From Catonia carolina (Eukaryota; Arthropoda; Insecta; Hemiptera; Achilidae), in contig JAQMRL010000010.1 in assembly GCA_035578175.1 (NCBI GenBank), forward strand, positions 28,884,284 to 28,948,283: a DNA stretch of 64,000 nucleotides, read 5' to 3'. Below are positions 54,579 to 64,000 of this stretch, piece by piece (the stretch's first letter is position 1; each line of letters starts with the position of its first letter). A program made the position numbers and the translations under genes. The notes beneath the pieces are model-generated. The model did no database searches. It saw only the letters and a program-made list of their open reading frames with translations, and had not been told where the DNA came from.

Positions 54579-54738
54579 AGAGTCGCATCAACAACTTGGT
54601 CATTAGCGACTACGGTGGATTGTGTAATATTAACTTTGGGATTTGACACGTGAAAATTTCCAGACCCTCGCCGGGAATCGAACCCGGGACCTCCGCGTGG
54701 CAGGCCAATGCGCTAACCACTACGCTACGGAGGCGGCC
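54550..54738 (-). repeat. tRNA-derived SINE, 12-bp TSD
   Basis: Reverse-strand head TAGCGTAGTGGTTAGCGCAT (A box), CCTGCCACGCGG anticodon-arm region (Gly-like), GGTCCCGGGTTCGATTCCC (B box). ACGGATGGATTT duplicates at 54538-54549 and 54739-54750. It is the best preserved tRNA-SINE here. Confidence 0.92.
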
Positions 54739-54750
54739 ACGGATGGATTT

Positions 54751-55106
54751 ATTATCGGGCAAAACTAACCATAAAATGGGGATATAAAATTACAGCAGCT
54801 GAAATCTCTATAGAAACTTCTCATTCTCTACCACAAATTTTGACAACGGTGATAGTCTATTGTACATTGTTTAATGTGACAATCAAACTTTCTTGTTAAT
54901 AAGGAAGTTAGGGGCGGCCTGTCGGAAATTTTATAATTTTCTTCTCTCGTTTTTCATCATCTAACTTTTATTTCTTCTCTTTTGCTTTTCCTTAATTAAC
55001 CTTGTGAGCTCGTAATGGGTTTTTGTTTGTTCTTCTTTTTCCTGTTTGTTATTTTCCATTAATTTTTGGTTGATCTTCTACATTGTATTTTTATCAATTT
55101 ATTTTT
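54751..55106. other. No gene recognised
   Basis: A+T-rich, T-rich toward the FamA boundary. Confidence 0.4.
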
Positions 55107-56099
55107 ACTTTCTCTTGCCTATATGAATATAGCCTATAGGAAGGAAAGTAGGCCTATTGTTTTCATGTCGATTTTTCGAAATCGAGTTTTCACCGGATCT
55201 ACACGTTTTCAGACCCCCTGAACCCAAAAAGCGATTTTTAGCGATTGGTCTGTGTGTGTGTGTGTGTGTGAACAGAATATCTCAAGAACGGAACATCGTA
55301 CGAACTTGAAACTTAAGTTACGTAGGCCTACTACTATCGGACCCGATATGAACATTGTCATGAAAATCGGTCAACCGGAAGTAGTAGTTTATTCGTAATT
55401 TTTCACTTTTTTGCGATTTTCTCAAAAACTGCTTCTACAATGTTTTTTTAAAAAATAGCCTCATTTACTACATTTTGTATGCTCTACAAGATAATGTACG
55501 AGTAATGTCTGCTGAAATTCTTTGTAAGGCTGTTTTCTCGTAAAAAAATTGTTTTCTTAAGATTGCGGCTTTCAATATGCACTTTAGAGCAAAAATGTAT
55601 ATAACGAAAAAAGTAGAGTATTTAAAATCCCTCAACTTTTATTTTAAGTATGTTTTTGTATAACTTCTCTTGTGCGGTAATTAGCGATTTTCTGGTTTTT
55701 TTTCTCTCACGGATTCGTTTAAAAAAATTGATTTTTTTTTAAAGATTTCAGCCTTAGTATACATTTTACGATAAAAGTGTATATAATAAAATTTATAGGA
55801 AAGATTAATAATAAAATTTATAGGATAGATTACTGTAAATAAAAGATCTACAACTTTTATTTAGAGAATTTTTCTGTACAGAGCCTAATTTAGCGTGAAA
55901 GAGTGATTTCCGTATTTTTAAGCCAAACTGAAGTTGATTTTCTTTTTGCGTCTTTCACTCATGATTAAAATTAGGTTATGTTTATTGAGGTTAGTTTTTT
56001 TGTTTATTTCTAATGTTTTATTATTAATGTTAACTTATATTGTTAATTATTTGCATTGGCAAGAGAAAGTTGTGTGAGTGTTTTATACCAGATTTTTTT
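55107..56099 (+). repeat. FamA, full-length
   Basis: Both ends intact and (GT)11 at about 55250-55270. Three micro-insertions lie within 200 bp: TAGCCTA at 55130, TAGGCCTA at 55149 and 55323. A local ATTAATAATAAAATTTATAG duplication lies near 55800. Confidence 0.92.
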
Positions 56100-56879
56100 G
56101 TTTTATGTGTCTCTGGTTACGTGTTGCATTTTGGTTTATTTGTATAGCTTATTTTATGTTATCAGGATAATTTTTGATTAATTTTATAAGATATGATTTG
56201 TCCTAGGTATTTAATCTTTTTAACAATTTTAATTTTTTCCAATAGGCCAATAAATAATTATTATTCGGTAAAAGGAAGTTTATTTATTAAATTTATAACG
56301 CAGATCCCAAACGAACTTAGGATTAGGTGTTATAATATTGTAAAAAAGGTAAATAAATTTTCACGGTGATTTTTCCCTGGATATTGTTTTGTAATATTTT
56401 ACCAGGTAAAATATAATTTAATTAAAATTGGGAATGTTCTCTTATTAGTACATTGGTATAGAGATGTTGTTCGGGTTTTATAGATGTAATCAAATTAAGT
56501 GAAGCATGAAGTTCACTTTAATTATTGGTTGCTCTACATTTGCTCTATGGTTATAGAGTCATGTTGTGTATAGCGTGCGACAAAACTTTCATTTCAATAA
56601 CTCAATATTGTAGTGTCGCATGTCGTTCAGCTTTATGCCAATAGAAGAGTGAGTTAATAAAATTACACCACGTGAAAAGCAAAAGGGTTTCGGTCAGCCA
56701 ATCATTAATTATAGAGCCTGTCCTTTGACGATAGGCCTATTATAAAAAATGAAATATTTTTTAGTTATTACTATTTTTTTTGTTCACTTTTCTGTATTTT
56801 GATTTCATTATTCCCTTCTAAAATAAAGGGTTTTGTTAAAAAGTTTAAAACTTTTTTTATTTTTTATTATAATCTACCT
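56100..56879. other. No gene recognised
   Basis: A+T-rich; TAGGCCTA at 56732-56739. Confidence 0.4.
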
Positions 56880-58074
56880 GGTGTTTATAAATGAATAGCG
56901 GGGTTTTAACGCTCTATAATATTTAATACATTATACTTACAGTTATAAATGATACATCAAACGAAAGAGCAACTCAAACAGTTTTACATAAGTGCCTACA
57001 AGTGTTCAATGTGCGCACCATTCGTCACACGACACACGTCAAAACGATATGCGAGTTCTTCTCAAACATTGTTTAGTGTCTCTTGAGTAATTGTTGCAAC
57101 AGCTGCTTCAATCCTGATTCTTAATTCGGGATGGTCAGCTGTTAGTGGAGGCACATACACACGATCCTTTATGAACCCCCAAAGATAGAAATCACACGGC
57201 GTCTGATCGGGTGACCGTGGAGGCCATGGAAAACGAGCCTTGTCATTGCACCCCTTGCGGCCAATCCAGCGGTCGGGTAAAGTGACGTTCAGCCAATCGC
57301 GTACTTCGTTATGCCAGTGAGGCGGCGCACCATATTGCTGGAAAATGAAGTTCTCTAGCTCTTCATCCTCCAACTGAGGGAAGAGCCATAGCTGTTGAGC
57401 ATCAAGGTAAGAAGCACCAGTTACAGTTGCTTCAACAAAAAAGAAAGGCCCATAAACTTTCCGCCGGGACATGGCACAAAAACATTCAATTTAGGGGATT
57501 CTCATTGCACTTGTACCATCGCGTGAGGATTTTCTGTGTCTCAGATTAGCACATTATGAGTGTTCACTTGTCCACTAAGGTGAAAGGTCGACCCATTACT
57601 GAAGACGACATGTTGTAGAAAATCTTCATGCAACATTTCGTTAGAGAAGTTGGCACGTAAACCATAGTCTGCAGGATTTAGAGCCTGTACAAACTGCAAA
57701 CGATAAGGACGTAGTAGTAAGCGTCTCCGTAAAACTTTCCAAACAGTCGTTACAGGAATTGCTAATTCACGACTAGCCTTCCAAACAGATTTCTATGGTC
57801 TACGCGTGAACGACTCTCGCACTCGCTCAGCGCTTTCCGCACTAACAGTAAGTCGTCCCGTACTCTTCCCTTTGCATAGGCAACCGGTATCTTCAAACTG
57901 ATGGTACCATCTACGGATGTTATTATCACCTGGAGGTTCACAACCGAACTTAATACGGAACGCACGTTGCACAGTAACTACCGATTCCGTCTTTGCGAAC
58001 TGTAAAACACAAAACGCTCTCTGTTCAAATTTACACAGTTTTTCGAAAAAAACTAAATACATTACGAACATCAA
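56880..58074 (-). mobile_element. DUF4817-type DNA transposon, one end only
   Basis: GGTGTTTATAAATGAATAGC at about 56880 looks like the 3' terminal repeat of the element; the opposite end is not present because LINE sequence begins at about 58080. The gene inside is described separately. Confidence 0.6.
56996..58074 (-). pseudogene. DUF4817/DDE_3 transposase, dead copy
   Basis: Almost the whole coding length survives, about 340 codons. N-terminal HTH EQRAFCVLQFAKTESVV and PGDNNIRRWYHQFEDTG; then KSVWKASRELAIPVTTVWKV; the D1 block reads FSNGSTF where FSDE is usual; the D2 block reads FQQYGAPPHWHNEVRDWLN where QQD is usual; the D3 block PRSPDQTPCDFYLWGFIKD is normal; the tail is NGAHIEHL. Stops occur after RRP, at HNVLI*, in VQVQ* and at NNV* (57062), and there is a 1-nt shift near 57475. 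Two catalytic aspartates are replaced, so it is dead apart from the nonsense changes. Confidence 0.9.
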
Positions 58075-58079
58075 AACAG

Positions 58080-58420
58080 TCCTGCGTTACTTGAAGACGG
58101 AATACGGGAAAATGGATAGCTTTAAGTACCTCGGGCAGATAATAATACAACCAAAGGGCAATGAAACGGCAGCGAACAACAACGGACGAGGAAAATGGTG
58201 TTCCATTCCGAGGAACTCAACACTTTTATAAGAAGAAAGAAATCTCCAGACAAATCAAAATTAGACATTATAATACTATGATGAAACCTATGTGTGTCTG
58301 TACGTGAGTGAATGCAAGAAAAAAAGAAGATTGAACGGGAAGGCTGGTTTAAGAGAAGCAGAGAAATTCGAGAGAAAGATCCGTATTCCCACTTATCTGT
58401 TTCTGTTCAATAAATTTTAA
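58080..58420 (+). pseudogene. LINE reverse transcriptase fragment
   Basis: Forward frame KMDSFKYLGQIIIQPKGNE, then after frameshifts RKKSPDKSKLDIII-like and ASE-like sequence, and KFERKIRIP. The SFKYLGQII and 'TQHFYKKK ... RHYNTM' blocks identify the region downstream of the LINE RT core. Several shifts and stops. Confidence 0.65.
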
Positions 58421-58489
58421 AGAATAGTACTGTAATTTTTTAATTTTCATTATAAACACACAGATATAGAAAGAAAAAAGTATAGTTCA

Positions 58490-58605
58490 ACCTTTGGAAA
58501 ATAATACAACCGAAGACCAGCTATAAGGAAGCAAACCAACAGCAGTCGAGGAAAAATGGCATGTGCACTCTGAGGAACTCACCACTTTTATAGGTCAATC
58601 TGATG
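58490..58605 (+). pseudogene. Second copy of part of the same LINE fragment
   Basis: GAAAATAATACAACCGAAGA, CAGTCGAGGAAAAATGGC and GAGGAACTCACCACTTTTAT parallel 58130-58230. Either a local duplication or a second insertion. Confidence 0.65.
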
Positions 58606-58609
58606 TGTG

Positions 58610-58812
58610 AGATCAGGAAATCATTGCACTGATCCATTTTTTTTATCCTTGTGTTTTCACACCATAGTAAAGTACCCATAATTTTGGAACTATAATCCCA
58701 TAAAACCTTCTGAGGTAAGTTGAGAAAATGTTAGTAATTTATAGCTTTTAAACATCATCGGTTTGTTCGTGAAATAATAAAAATACAAACGGATGACGTT
58801 GTGCTAAATATC
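58610..58812. other. No gene recognised
   Basis: Spacer between LINE fragment and LTR. Confidence 0.35.
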
Positions 58813-58816
58813 ATAT

Positions 58817-59510
58817 TGTGACAATATCGAAGAAGGGTATGGTTCGAGAAATTTCTAGTACTTAATTCATAAAATGGTAAAGAATAGATAATAGAGTGAA
58901 AAAGTAACAATGAGGGTGGTTAAAAAAGGATACCTATTTATAAAGGGATTTTAAAAGAATCTTTGTTGTACAACTATTTGTGAAAGAGTCGGTTGATTAC
59001 CTGGTACACCTTTTATTCTATTGTTATTTGTTTACAATAGTTAAGATTTTTCCAGTACTGATAGAAAAGGGTTTTTTGTACTTTATTATTTGATCGAATC
59101 TCTGTGTCTTTCGAGAAACGTCTTTCATCTGCCTATATAAAGAGATCCCCCGAGCGCGGTCAGAGAGTTCGTATTCGTTTGATCTTTGACGAGTGTTTAT
59201 AGAGTGACCTATCGGTGCGTAGTGCAGGTCACGTATCCGAGCATTGTGTTGGTCAACTATTATTATTCAGTTTTATTGCATGTGCATTGTGTATCGTATT
59301 CAGTTTCATTGTGTATATGCATTCTATATAATTGTTGTAAGTAGTATTAAGTAAATTATTAAGTTATTTATTGTATTACTTCATTATAATTAGTTTGTTA
59401 TTTATTTTGTCAATCTTTTAGTTGTAATAAATACTTGTAATAGTAAACTTTAGTGTATTAATTATTTAGTTACCTAGATCCCGAAACGGACCTTAGCGAC
59501 AAGTGTCACA
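58817..59510 (+). repeat. Solo LTR, 4-bp TSD
   Basis: TGTGACA at 58817 and TGTCACA ending 59510 are the short inverted LTR ends. ATAT duplicates at 58813-58816 and 59511-59514, as for Gypsy/Copia integrases. A TATA box (CTATATAAAG) at about 59134 and an AATAAA-type signal near 59427 order it as U3-R-U5. No internal retrotransposon sequence follows, so it is a recombination product. Related fragments: 15903-16380 and 42600-42845. Confidence 0.82.
59130..59145 (+). promoter_or_regulatory. LTR TATA box
   Basis: GCCTATATAAAGAGAT, followed ~30 bp on by GTCAGAGAGTTCGTATTCG, an initiator-like position for LTR transcription. Confidence 0.55.
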
Positions 59511-59514
59511 ATAT

Positions 59515-60429
59515 ATTTGGTTTCAAGGAGTTATAAAACATGAAGATTGTTTTTAGGGTACCAAAATACATATCCCATTTTAATGCCTTGTTTAATGAAC
59601 GCGGGAGAGTAAATTTTTTCAATATGGCAGCACAGTTTCTAAATTAATTTTAAACGTAGCTTAGTTGTTTTAAGGGCCTGAATGAATGTGATGTTTGTCA
59701 GGTTGATTCTCTCGAACTTTACAGAAACTTTAATTTCATTAAAGAAGTGTAAACTAACCTATAATTTTGTCAAAGGTTTAAATTATTTTTCTTCAATAAA
59801 TTTACGTAGAGTTTATTTTATGTAATCCCGATAGGATTATACAGTACTGTGGAGGCGGTCACGTTCGCAGACTTACTTGGCATGTTGTTGTATACGGTAG
59901 ACGTACTTAAAATCCTCTTCTTTTTAATATTCAATCTCAGACTATCTCATCCTACTTCGTTTCTGTCAGCTTAACCCTTTTTCTTGTTTATCACCTTTTT
60001 TTATTGATTCACTTTGTTTTTACGGTGTGCAACATGGTGTTTTTACTTAAGATTATTTTCAGAATTTTTTTCCTCTGGTTATTAATGGATTAATGAAAAC
60101 AGCAGTCCAATTTAATTAAAAAGTTATATTTATTCTGATGATATGTCGAAATCTCGCTTTTGAAAATTCCAATCCTTAACACGATGACTGGTACGTGACG
60201 CAAATGTGTATCATACTTGTCTTCAAAAATGGGCCACGTGCATCAAAAATGAGTCACAGTACATGACTCACTTATAAGCCGTGTAATGTGGTTCAAAAGC
60301 TATGACTTCAGAGAGTGACATTGTACACTTAGACTGTCAAATAGTTGGCTTTTTTCAAATAATAGGATATTGCGTACACAGGTAGTTTTCCTTATTGTCC
60401 TGTACTAGAATGTTCAAAGCCCAAAGCAG
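59515..60429. other. No gene recognised
   Basis: A+T-rich. A dyad-like GAGTCACAGTACATGACTCAC lies at about 60250. Confidence 0.4.
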
Positions 60430-60511
60430 ACAGGTGGAGTGTAAAATTATTTACACTCAGTCTGTTCGTTTCAAGGCTGAAATAAATAGTTCTGTTTCTT
60501 ATCAAATGGTT
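60427..60511 (+). repeat. SINE-B 5' fragment
   Basis: GCAGACAGGTGGAGTGTAAA to GTTTCTTATCAAATGGT; breaks at a GTGTGTGGTG run. Confidence 0.85.
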
Positions 60512-60935
60512 GTGTGTGGTGTGGTGGTGAGGTGGTGTGGTAGCGAGTTGATCGGTAACAAACGGCCTTAAGCGACAGACTAATCACAAGAAAATGAGCT
60601 TCAAGGTCACTAGCCACCTTTTAACCTCCTAGATTGCTAAAAGCGCTGCTAGCATCGCCTCTTCTTTATGCTTTCAAGACGTGCCTCTAGCATCGATGAT
60701 CATTTCTCTTACAGCTTGACTCGCGGTCTCTACTCACTCTAGCTAGCATTGTCGCTCCACTATGTTTTCACCCTACAAGACAAACGAATTAAGACGCTCG
60801 GTATTCCGTTATCTGTCGCATGACAATATGACAACACTGGTTAATAACAATCTAAGTTTCGAAGGGTGACGAAGATCGGTAGTGACCTTTAAGCTCATTT
60901 TCGTGCAACGCAGGTTATAATAGATGTAAATACTG
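60512..60935. repeat. Inverted-repeat element of unknown type
   Basis: GAAAATGAGCTTCAAGGTCA (60590) and its near reverse complement TGACCTTTAAGCTCATTTTC (about 60879-60898) form ~28-bp arms around a ~270-bp G+C-richer interior. GCTAGCAT and CTAGCAT words recur. No coding. Confidence 0.55.
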
Positions 60936-61387
60936 TAATGTTTAACAGTATATGGTTTTGAGTACGTGTGAATTCATTAAACGGTAGCAAGTGTGCGTTA
61001 TATTCTTATCGTATACCCATATTTATTCAGTGTGTATGTGTATTAGAAATTCTGTAAAACAATACCCGATCTATACGCATTATTTTAGGTAAACCATGTT
61101 TTGTAAGTAACGCATATAATCTATTCATAGCGTCCCTTTCAGTATCTCTCCATTTCTCATGATGCACTGGGTGTTTCTAAATAAAATATACACTTTTGAT
61201 AGCTTATAGAAGAATTTGAATTTTTACAAGTTGAAATGATTTCTTACGTGATTATACTGGGTGTTTGAAAAATAACTTTCTAGTTTCGGGAATAATTTTA
61301 ATGTTGAAAACATATTTTATAAATACATAACCTGAATAAGAATAATTTTAAGTTATATTTTTACGGAACTTCCATAATATGGGATCC
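60936..61387. other. No gene recognised
   Basis: ACTGGGTGTTT occurs twice in direct order (61168, 61257), which may be ends of unrecognised elements. Confidence 0.35.
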
Positions 61388-62425
61388 GTTAGTTATTCGT
61401 GTCATTTTTCATTTGTTTGCGGATTTTCTCAAAAACGGCTCTTACGATGTTTTTAAAAATCGCCTCATTTATTACATTCTTTTTGCTCTAAAAGATAGGG
61501 TAGGCGCCATGTCTGCTGAAATTCTTGGGGAGGCTGTTCTCTCGTAGAAAAAAATGATTACGGTCTTAATATGCGTTTATCGCCAAAATGCATGTAAAAA
61601 ACGTTGTAGACAATGTAAAAACCTACAACTTTTCTTTTAAACTTTTTTTATAACGCTTAGTTTCTGCTCATAACAGTCTGTGGAGTGTCAAATTGTTACT
61701 CTCAATCTGTTCGTGGCAGGGCTAAAAAAATAGTTCTGTTTCTTATCACATGGTCAGCCAATTAAAATGCCTGAATCATTTAAGAACAGAAGAGGTAGAG
61801 GTGTAAAAGACACTAATCAGAGTTATCTTCTCTGAAAGTAATGAATTTCATTATACAACCAGACCCCTGTGGTGAATGAAGTGATAGTGTCATTTGCAGA
61901 GTGGAAAATATGTGCTTTTCAGCCCGGTATGCTGATAAGCGTACTTTTCTGTTTAGTTAGGAGAGCAATGGTAAACCACCTTACTCCTCGTTTTACTTAG
62001 TAAAATTAATAGTTCAAACAGTTTCAAACCAGCCTTTCGGCTGATGAGCTTAACAACAACGCTTAGTTTAGCGGTAATTAATGATTTTCTGTTTTTTCTT
62101 CATAAAAATCTGTAAAAAATGTATTGTTTAAGATTTCGGCCTTAGTATGCATTTTACGACAAAAGTCTATATTATAAAATTTACAGAAAATTTAAAGATC
62201 TACAACTTTTATTTATAGCATTTATCTCTACAGAGCCTAGTTTAGCGTGATTTTCGGTATTTTTAAGCCAAAGTGAGGTTGATTTTCATTTTGCATCATT
62301 CACTCATAATTAAAATTAGGTTATGTTTTTTGTTTATTTCTTATGTTTTATTACTAATGTTAGGTTATATTGTTCTTTTTTTGCGTTGGCAAGGGAAAAT
62401 CGTGTGAGTGTTTCACTCAAGATTT
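61388..62425 (+). repeat. Diverged FamA R part hosting SINE-B
   Basis: GTTATTCGTGTCATTTTTCA, GGTAGGCGCCATGTCTGCTG, both modules and R end GGCAAGGGAAAATCGTGTGA. Interrupted by SINE-B. Confidence 0.82.
61664..62057 (+). repeat. SINE-B, complete, 12-bp TSD
   Basis: CTGCTCATAACAGTCTGTGG head, stem-loop CAAACCAGCCTTTCGGCTGA. AACGCTTAGTTT duplicates at 61652-61663 and 62058-62069. Confidence 0.93.
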
Positions 62426-63118
62426 TTTAAGGTATTGAAAATGTTAATTTTATTTATATTCACCCTGTATTTATTTTATCACACCCCTTCCCTTTAACGA
62501 TTTCAACCGTATCTTTATTCTCCTCCGCCGTTTTACCTTGTTATACGTCACTTGTTATAATTTCAATTTTACCACGATATATCTCAGTTAAGTAAATTTT
62601 CAATTCGATTTATATGCCTGATGTCGTCCATTACATTGTGCTAATGCATTTTCAAGTCATCCGATATTACAAACTGCCTAACATAAATGTTAAATAGTTA
62701 ATTTCAAACGTGTTTAAACTTAGTATAAACACATTCACACAAGTTTTTATCGAATACAGTTTTGTAAAGTTAACTTCCAATATATTTTGACAGGTGAAAT
62801 ATTAAACGTTTGTTTTTCTATTATTAAGGATAACAAGAAAAATAATATTTTTAACTTATGTTTTTGACAGGTAAATTCTTGACCGGTTTTGTACGTGGTT
62901 TTTATACGAGTATTTTTGTTTCTAGTACGTGTGAATTTTTACTTACATTTATTTGGGTTTTTGATGACTCATTTCGTACAGTTTTCGATTATTTGTTAAC
63001 CACTGATATTTTCACTTCATATCAAGTTATGGGATGATATATTGGGGTAACTGCAGATTCACCCCGTGTTCTTAAAATTCACAAATGAGCCACCATCGCC
63101 ATATTGGCTTGGCTTATA
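62426..63118. other. No gene recognised
   Basis: A+T-rich; no landmarks. Confidence 0.4.
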
Positions 63119-63449
63119 CTTCGTTTTTTTTTGTAACCCGTAATTTGCGTACGTTGCAATCTGTTCAATTGAGAACAATAAGCAACCTATGACCCAATGA
63201 GATGAGGATGATGTGTATGACGTGTAAATGAGGTGTAGTCTTGTACAGACTCAGGTCGACCATTCCTTATAGAGTATGGTTAATTGAACCCCAACCATCA
63301 AAGTACACCGGTAACCTCTGTCTAGTATTTAAATCCGTTTAAAAGTAACCACCTTTATTAGGATTTGAACCAGGAACCTTCGTCTCCGATAATCAGCTGT
63401 TAAACAGCTGATTGTGGCGACGGCTTTACCTCTAGACCAACCCGGTAGG
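63119..63449 (-). repeat. SINE-C, tRNA-headed, 10-bp TSD
   Basis: 331 bp. Reverse head GGTTGGTCTAGAGGTAAAGC and AGGTTCCTGGTTCAAATCCT. TTGGCTTATA duplicates at 63109-63118 and 63450-63459. Most intact copy of the family. The 73-codon frame starting at 63414 overlaps its head and is not coding. Confidence 0.92.
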
Positions 63450-63700
63450 TTGGCTTATATTAAAATGGAAGAATTGTGCAAAAATTATTTTAAACGGTTT
63501 ATAATTTTGTTCTGTATCCTATCTATTCTAGAGATCGTAAAATTTACAATGAAATACATCGAATTAGAAATAACATCTGCCATAAATACCATACACGTAA
63601 AGAACCTATTTCGTAAAAATCAAATCAACAAATAAAATATGTATGTAAACAACTTCAAGAAACTTTTATGGATGTTTTCAACCAGTAAATTTTACTTATT

Positions 63701-64000
63701 ACTTTCTCTTGCCTATATGAATACCAGGAAGGAAGTATTGTTTTCATGTCGATTTTTCGAAATCGAGTTTTTCACCGGATCTACACGTTTTCAGACCACC
63801 TAAACCCAAAAAACATGTTTTTAGCGATTGGTCTGTGTGTGTATACAGAATATCTCAAGAACGGAACATCGTACGAACTTGAAACTTAAGTTACATACCA
63901 CTACCGGGCCCGACACAAACATTTTCATCAAAATCGGTCAACCGGAAGTATTAGTAGTTTATTCGTGTAATTTTTCACTTTTTTGCGAGTTTCTCAAAAA
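63701..64000 (+). repeat. FamA, L end, continues past the window
   Basis: ACTTTCTCTTGCCTATATGA with a shortened hairpin (GAATACCAGGAAGG) and a short GT tract (GTGTGTGTATAC). Confidence 0.9.

Noticed and set aside
54600..54738. Functional tRNA gene (Gly-like)
   Set aside because: A and B boxes are good but the locus continues into a SINE body and has a 12-bp target duplication; it is a retroposed SINE.
61168..61275. MITE with GGTGTTT ends
   Set aside because: The two ACTGGGTGTTT words are in direct, not inverted, orientation.

Overview
This window looks like gene-poor nuclear DNA of an animal, most likely an insect. The evidence is strong A+T richness by eye, tRNA-derived SINEs with pol III A and B boxes, poorly preserved LINE, hAT, PIF/Harbinger, mariner/IS630-type and LTR elements, and the absence of operon structure. 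A hemipteran is a guess from the flavour of the LINE and transposase fragments; the sequence alone does not prove it. I found no intact host protein-coding gene. Every open frame that I could place is a repeat shadow or a broken transposon gene.

The dominant component is an unnamed ~0.9-1.05 kb repeat, called FamA here. It occurs in about 30 full, half or chimeric copies across the window. Its left (L) end reads ACTTTCTCTTGCC followed by a hairpin (CCTATATGAATATATAGG). An in-built (GT)n tract lies ~150 bp in. Two diverged copies of a ~175-bp module form its right half. Its right (R) end carries the exact reverse complement GGCAAGAGAAAGT, then a second palindrome (GTGTGAGTGTTTCACAC) and a T-run. 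FamA copies stand alone, in head-to-tail arrays (7474-10561) and as R-to-R foldbacks (28573-29880, 32095-32787), and they host most other insertions.

The second component, SINE-B (~390 bp), has clear 9-12 bp target duplications and an (AAC)n tail. Its 3' stem-loop matches the 3' end of a LINE at 44010-44290, suggesting a SINE/LINE partnership. A third, tRNA-headed SINE (~330 bp) is present three times, twice complete with TSDs, among many smaller tRNA-like SINE relics.

Layout: 1-5 kb, FamA, a LINE relic and a nine-unit 124-bp minisatellite. 5-13 kb, a 1.15-kb perfect-architecture foldback, a FamA array, a pogo-like relic, and a hAT element nested in SINE-B. 13-18 kb, two MITEs (one with a MADF-domain relic), an IS630-type HTH relic, an LTR, and a diverged foldback carrying a LINE. 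18-29 kb, nested TIR/SINE-B/FamA blocks and an LTR-retrotransposon remnant. 29-48 kb, FamA foldbacks, LINE tails, and a 1.4-kb nest of inverted repeats. 48-58 kb, a mariner-type element with perfect TIRs, a FamA hosting hAT and SINE-B, and a dead DUF4817-type transposase. 58-64 kb, LINE relics, a solo LTR, a foldback and diverged FamA.

The least expected signal is a recurrent 4-6 bp micro-insertion (TA to TA-GGCC-TA, also TA-GCC-TA and TA-GGC-TA) seen when repeat copies are compared. It resembles excision footprints of an unseen TA-targeting transposon.
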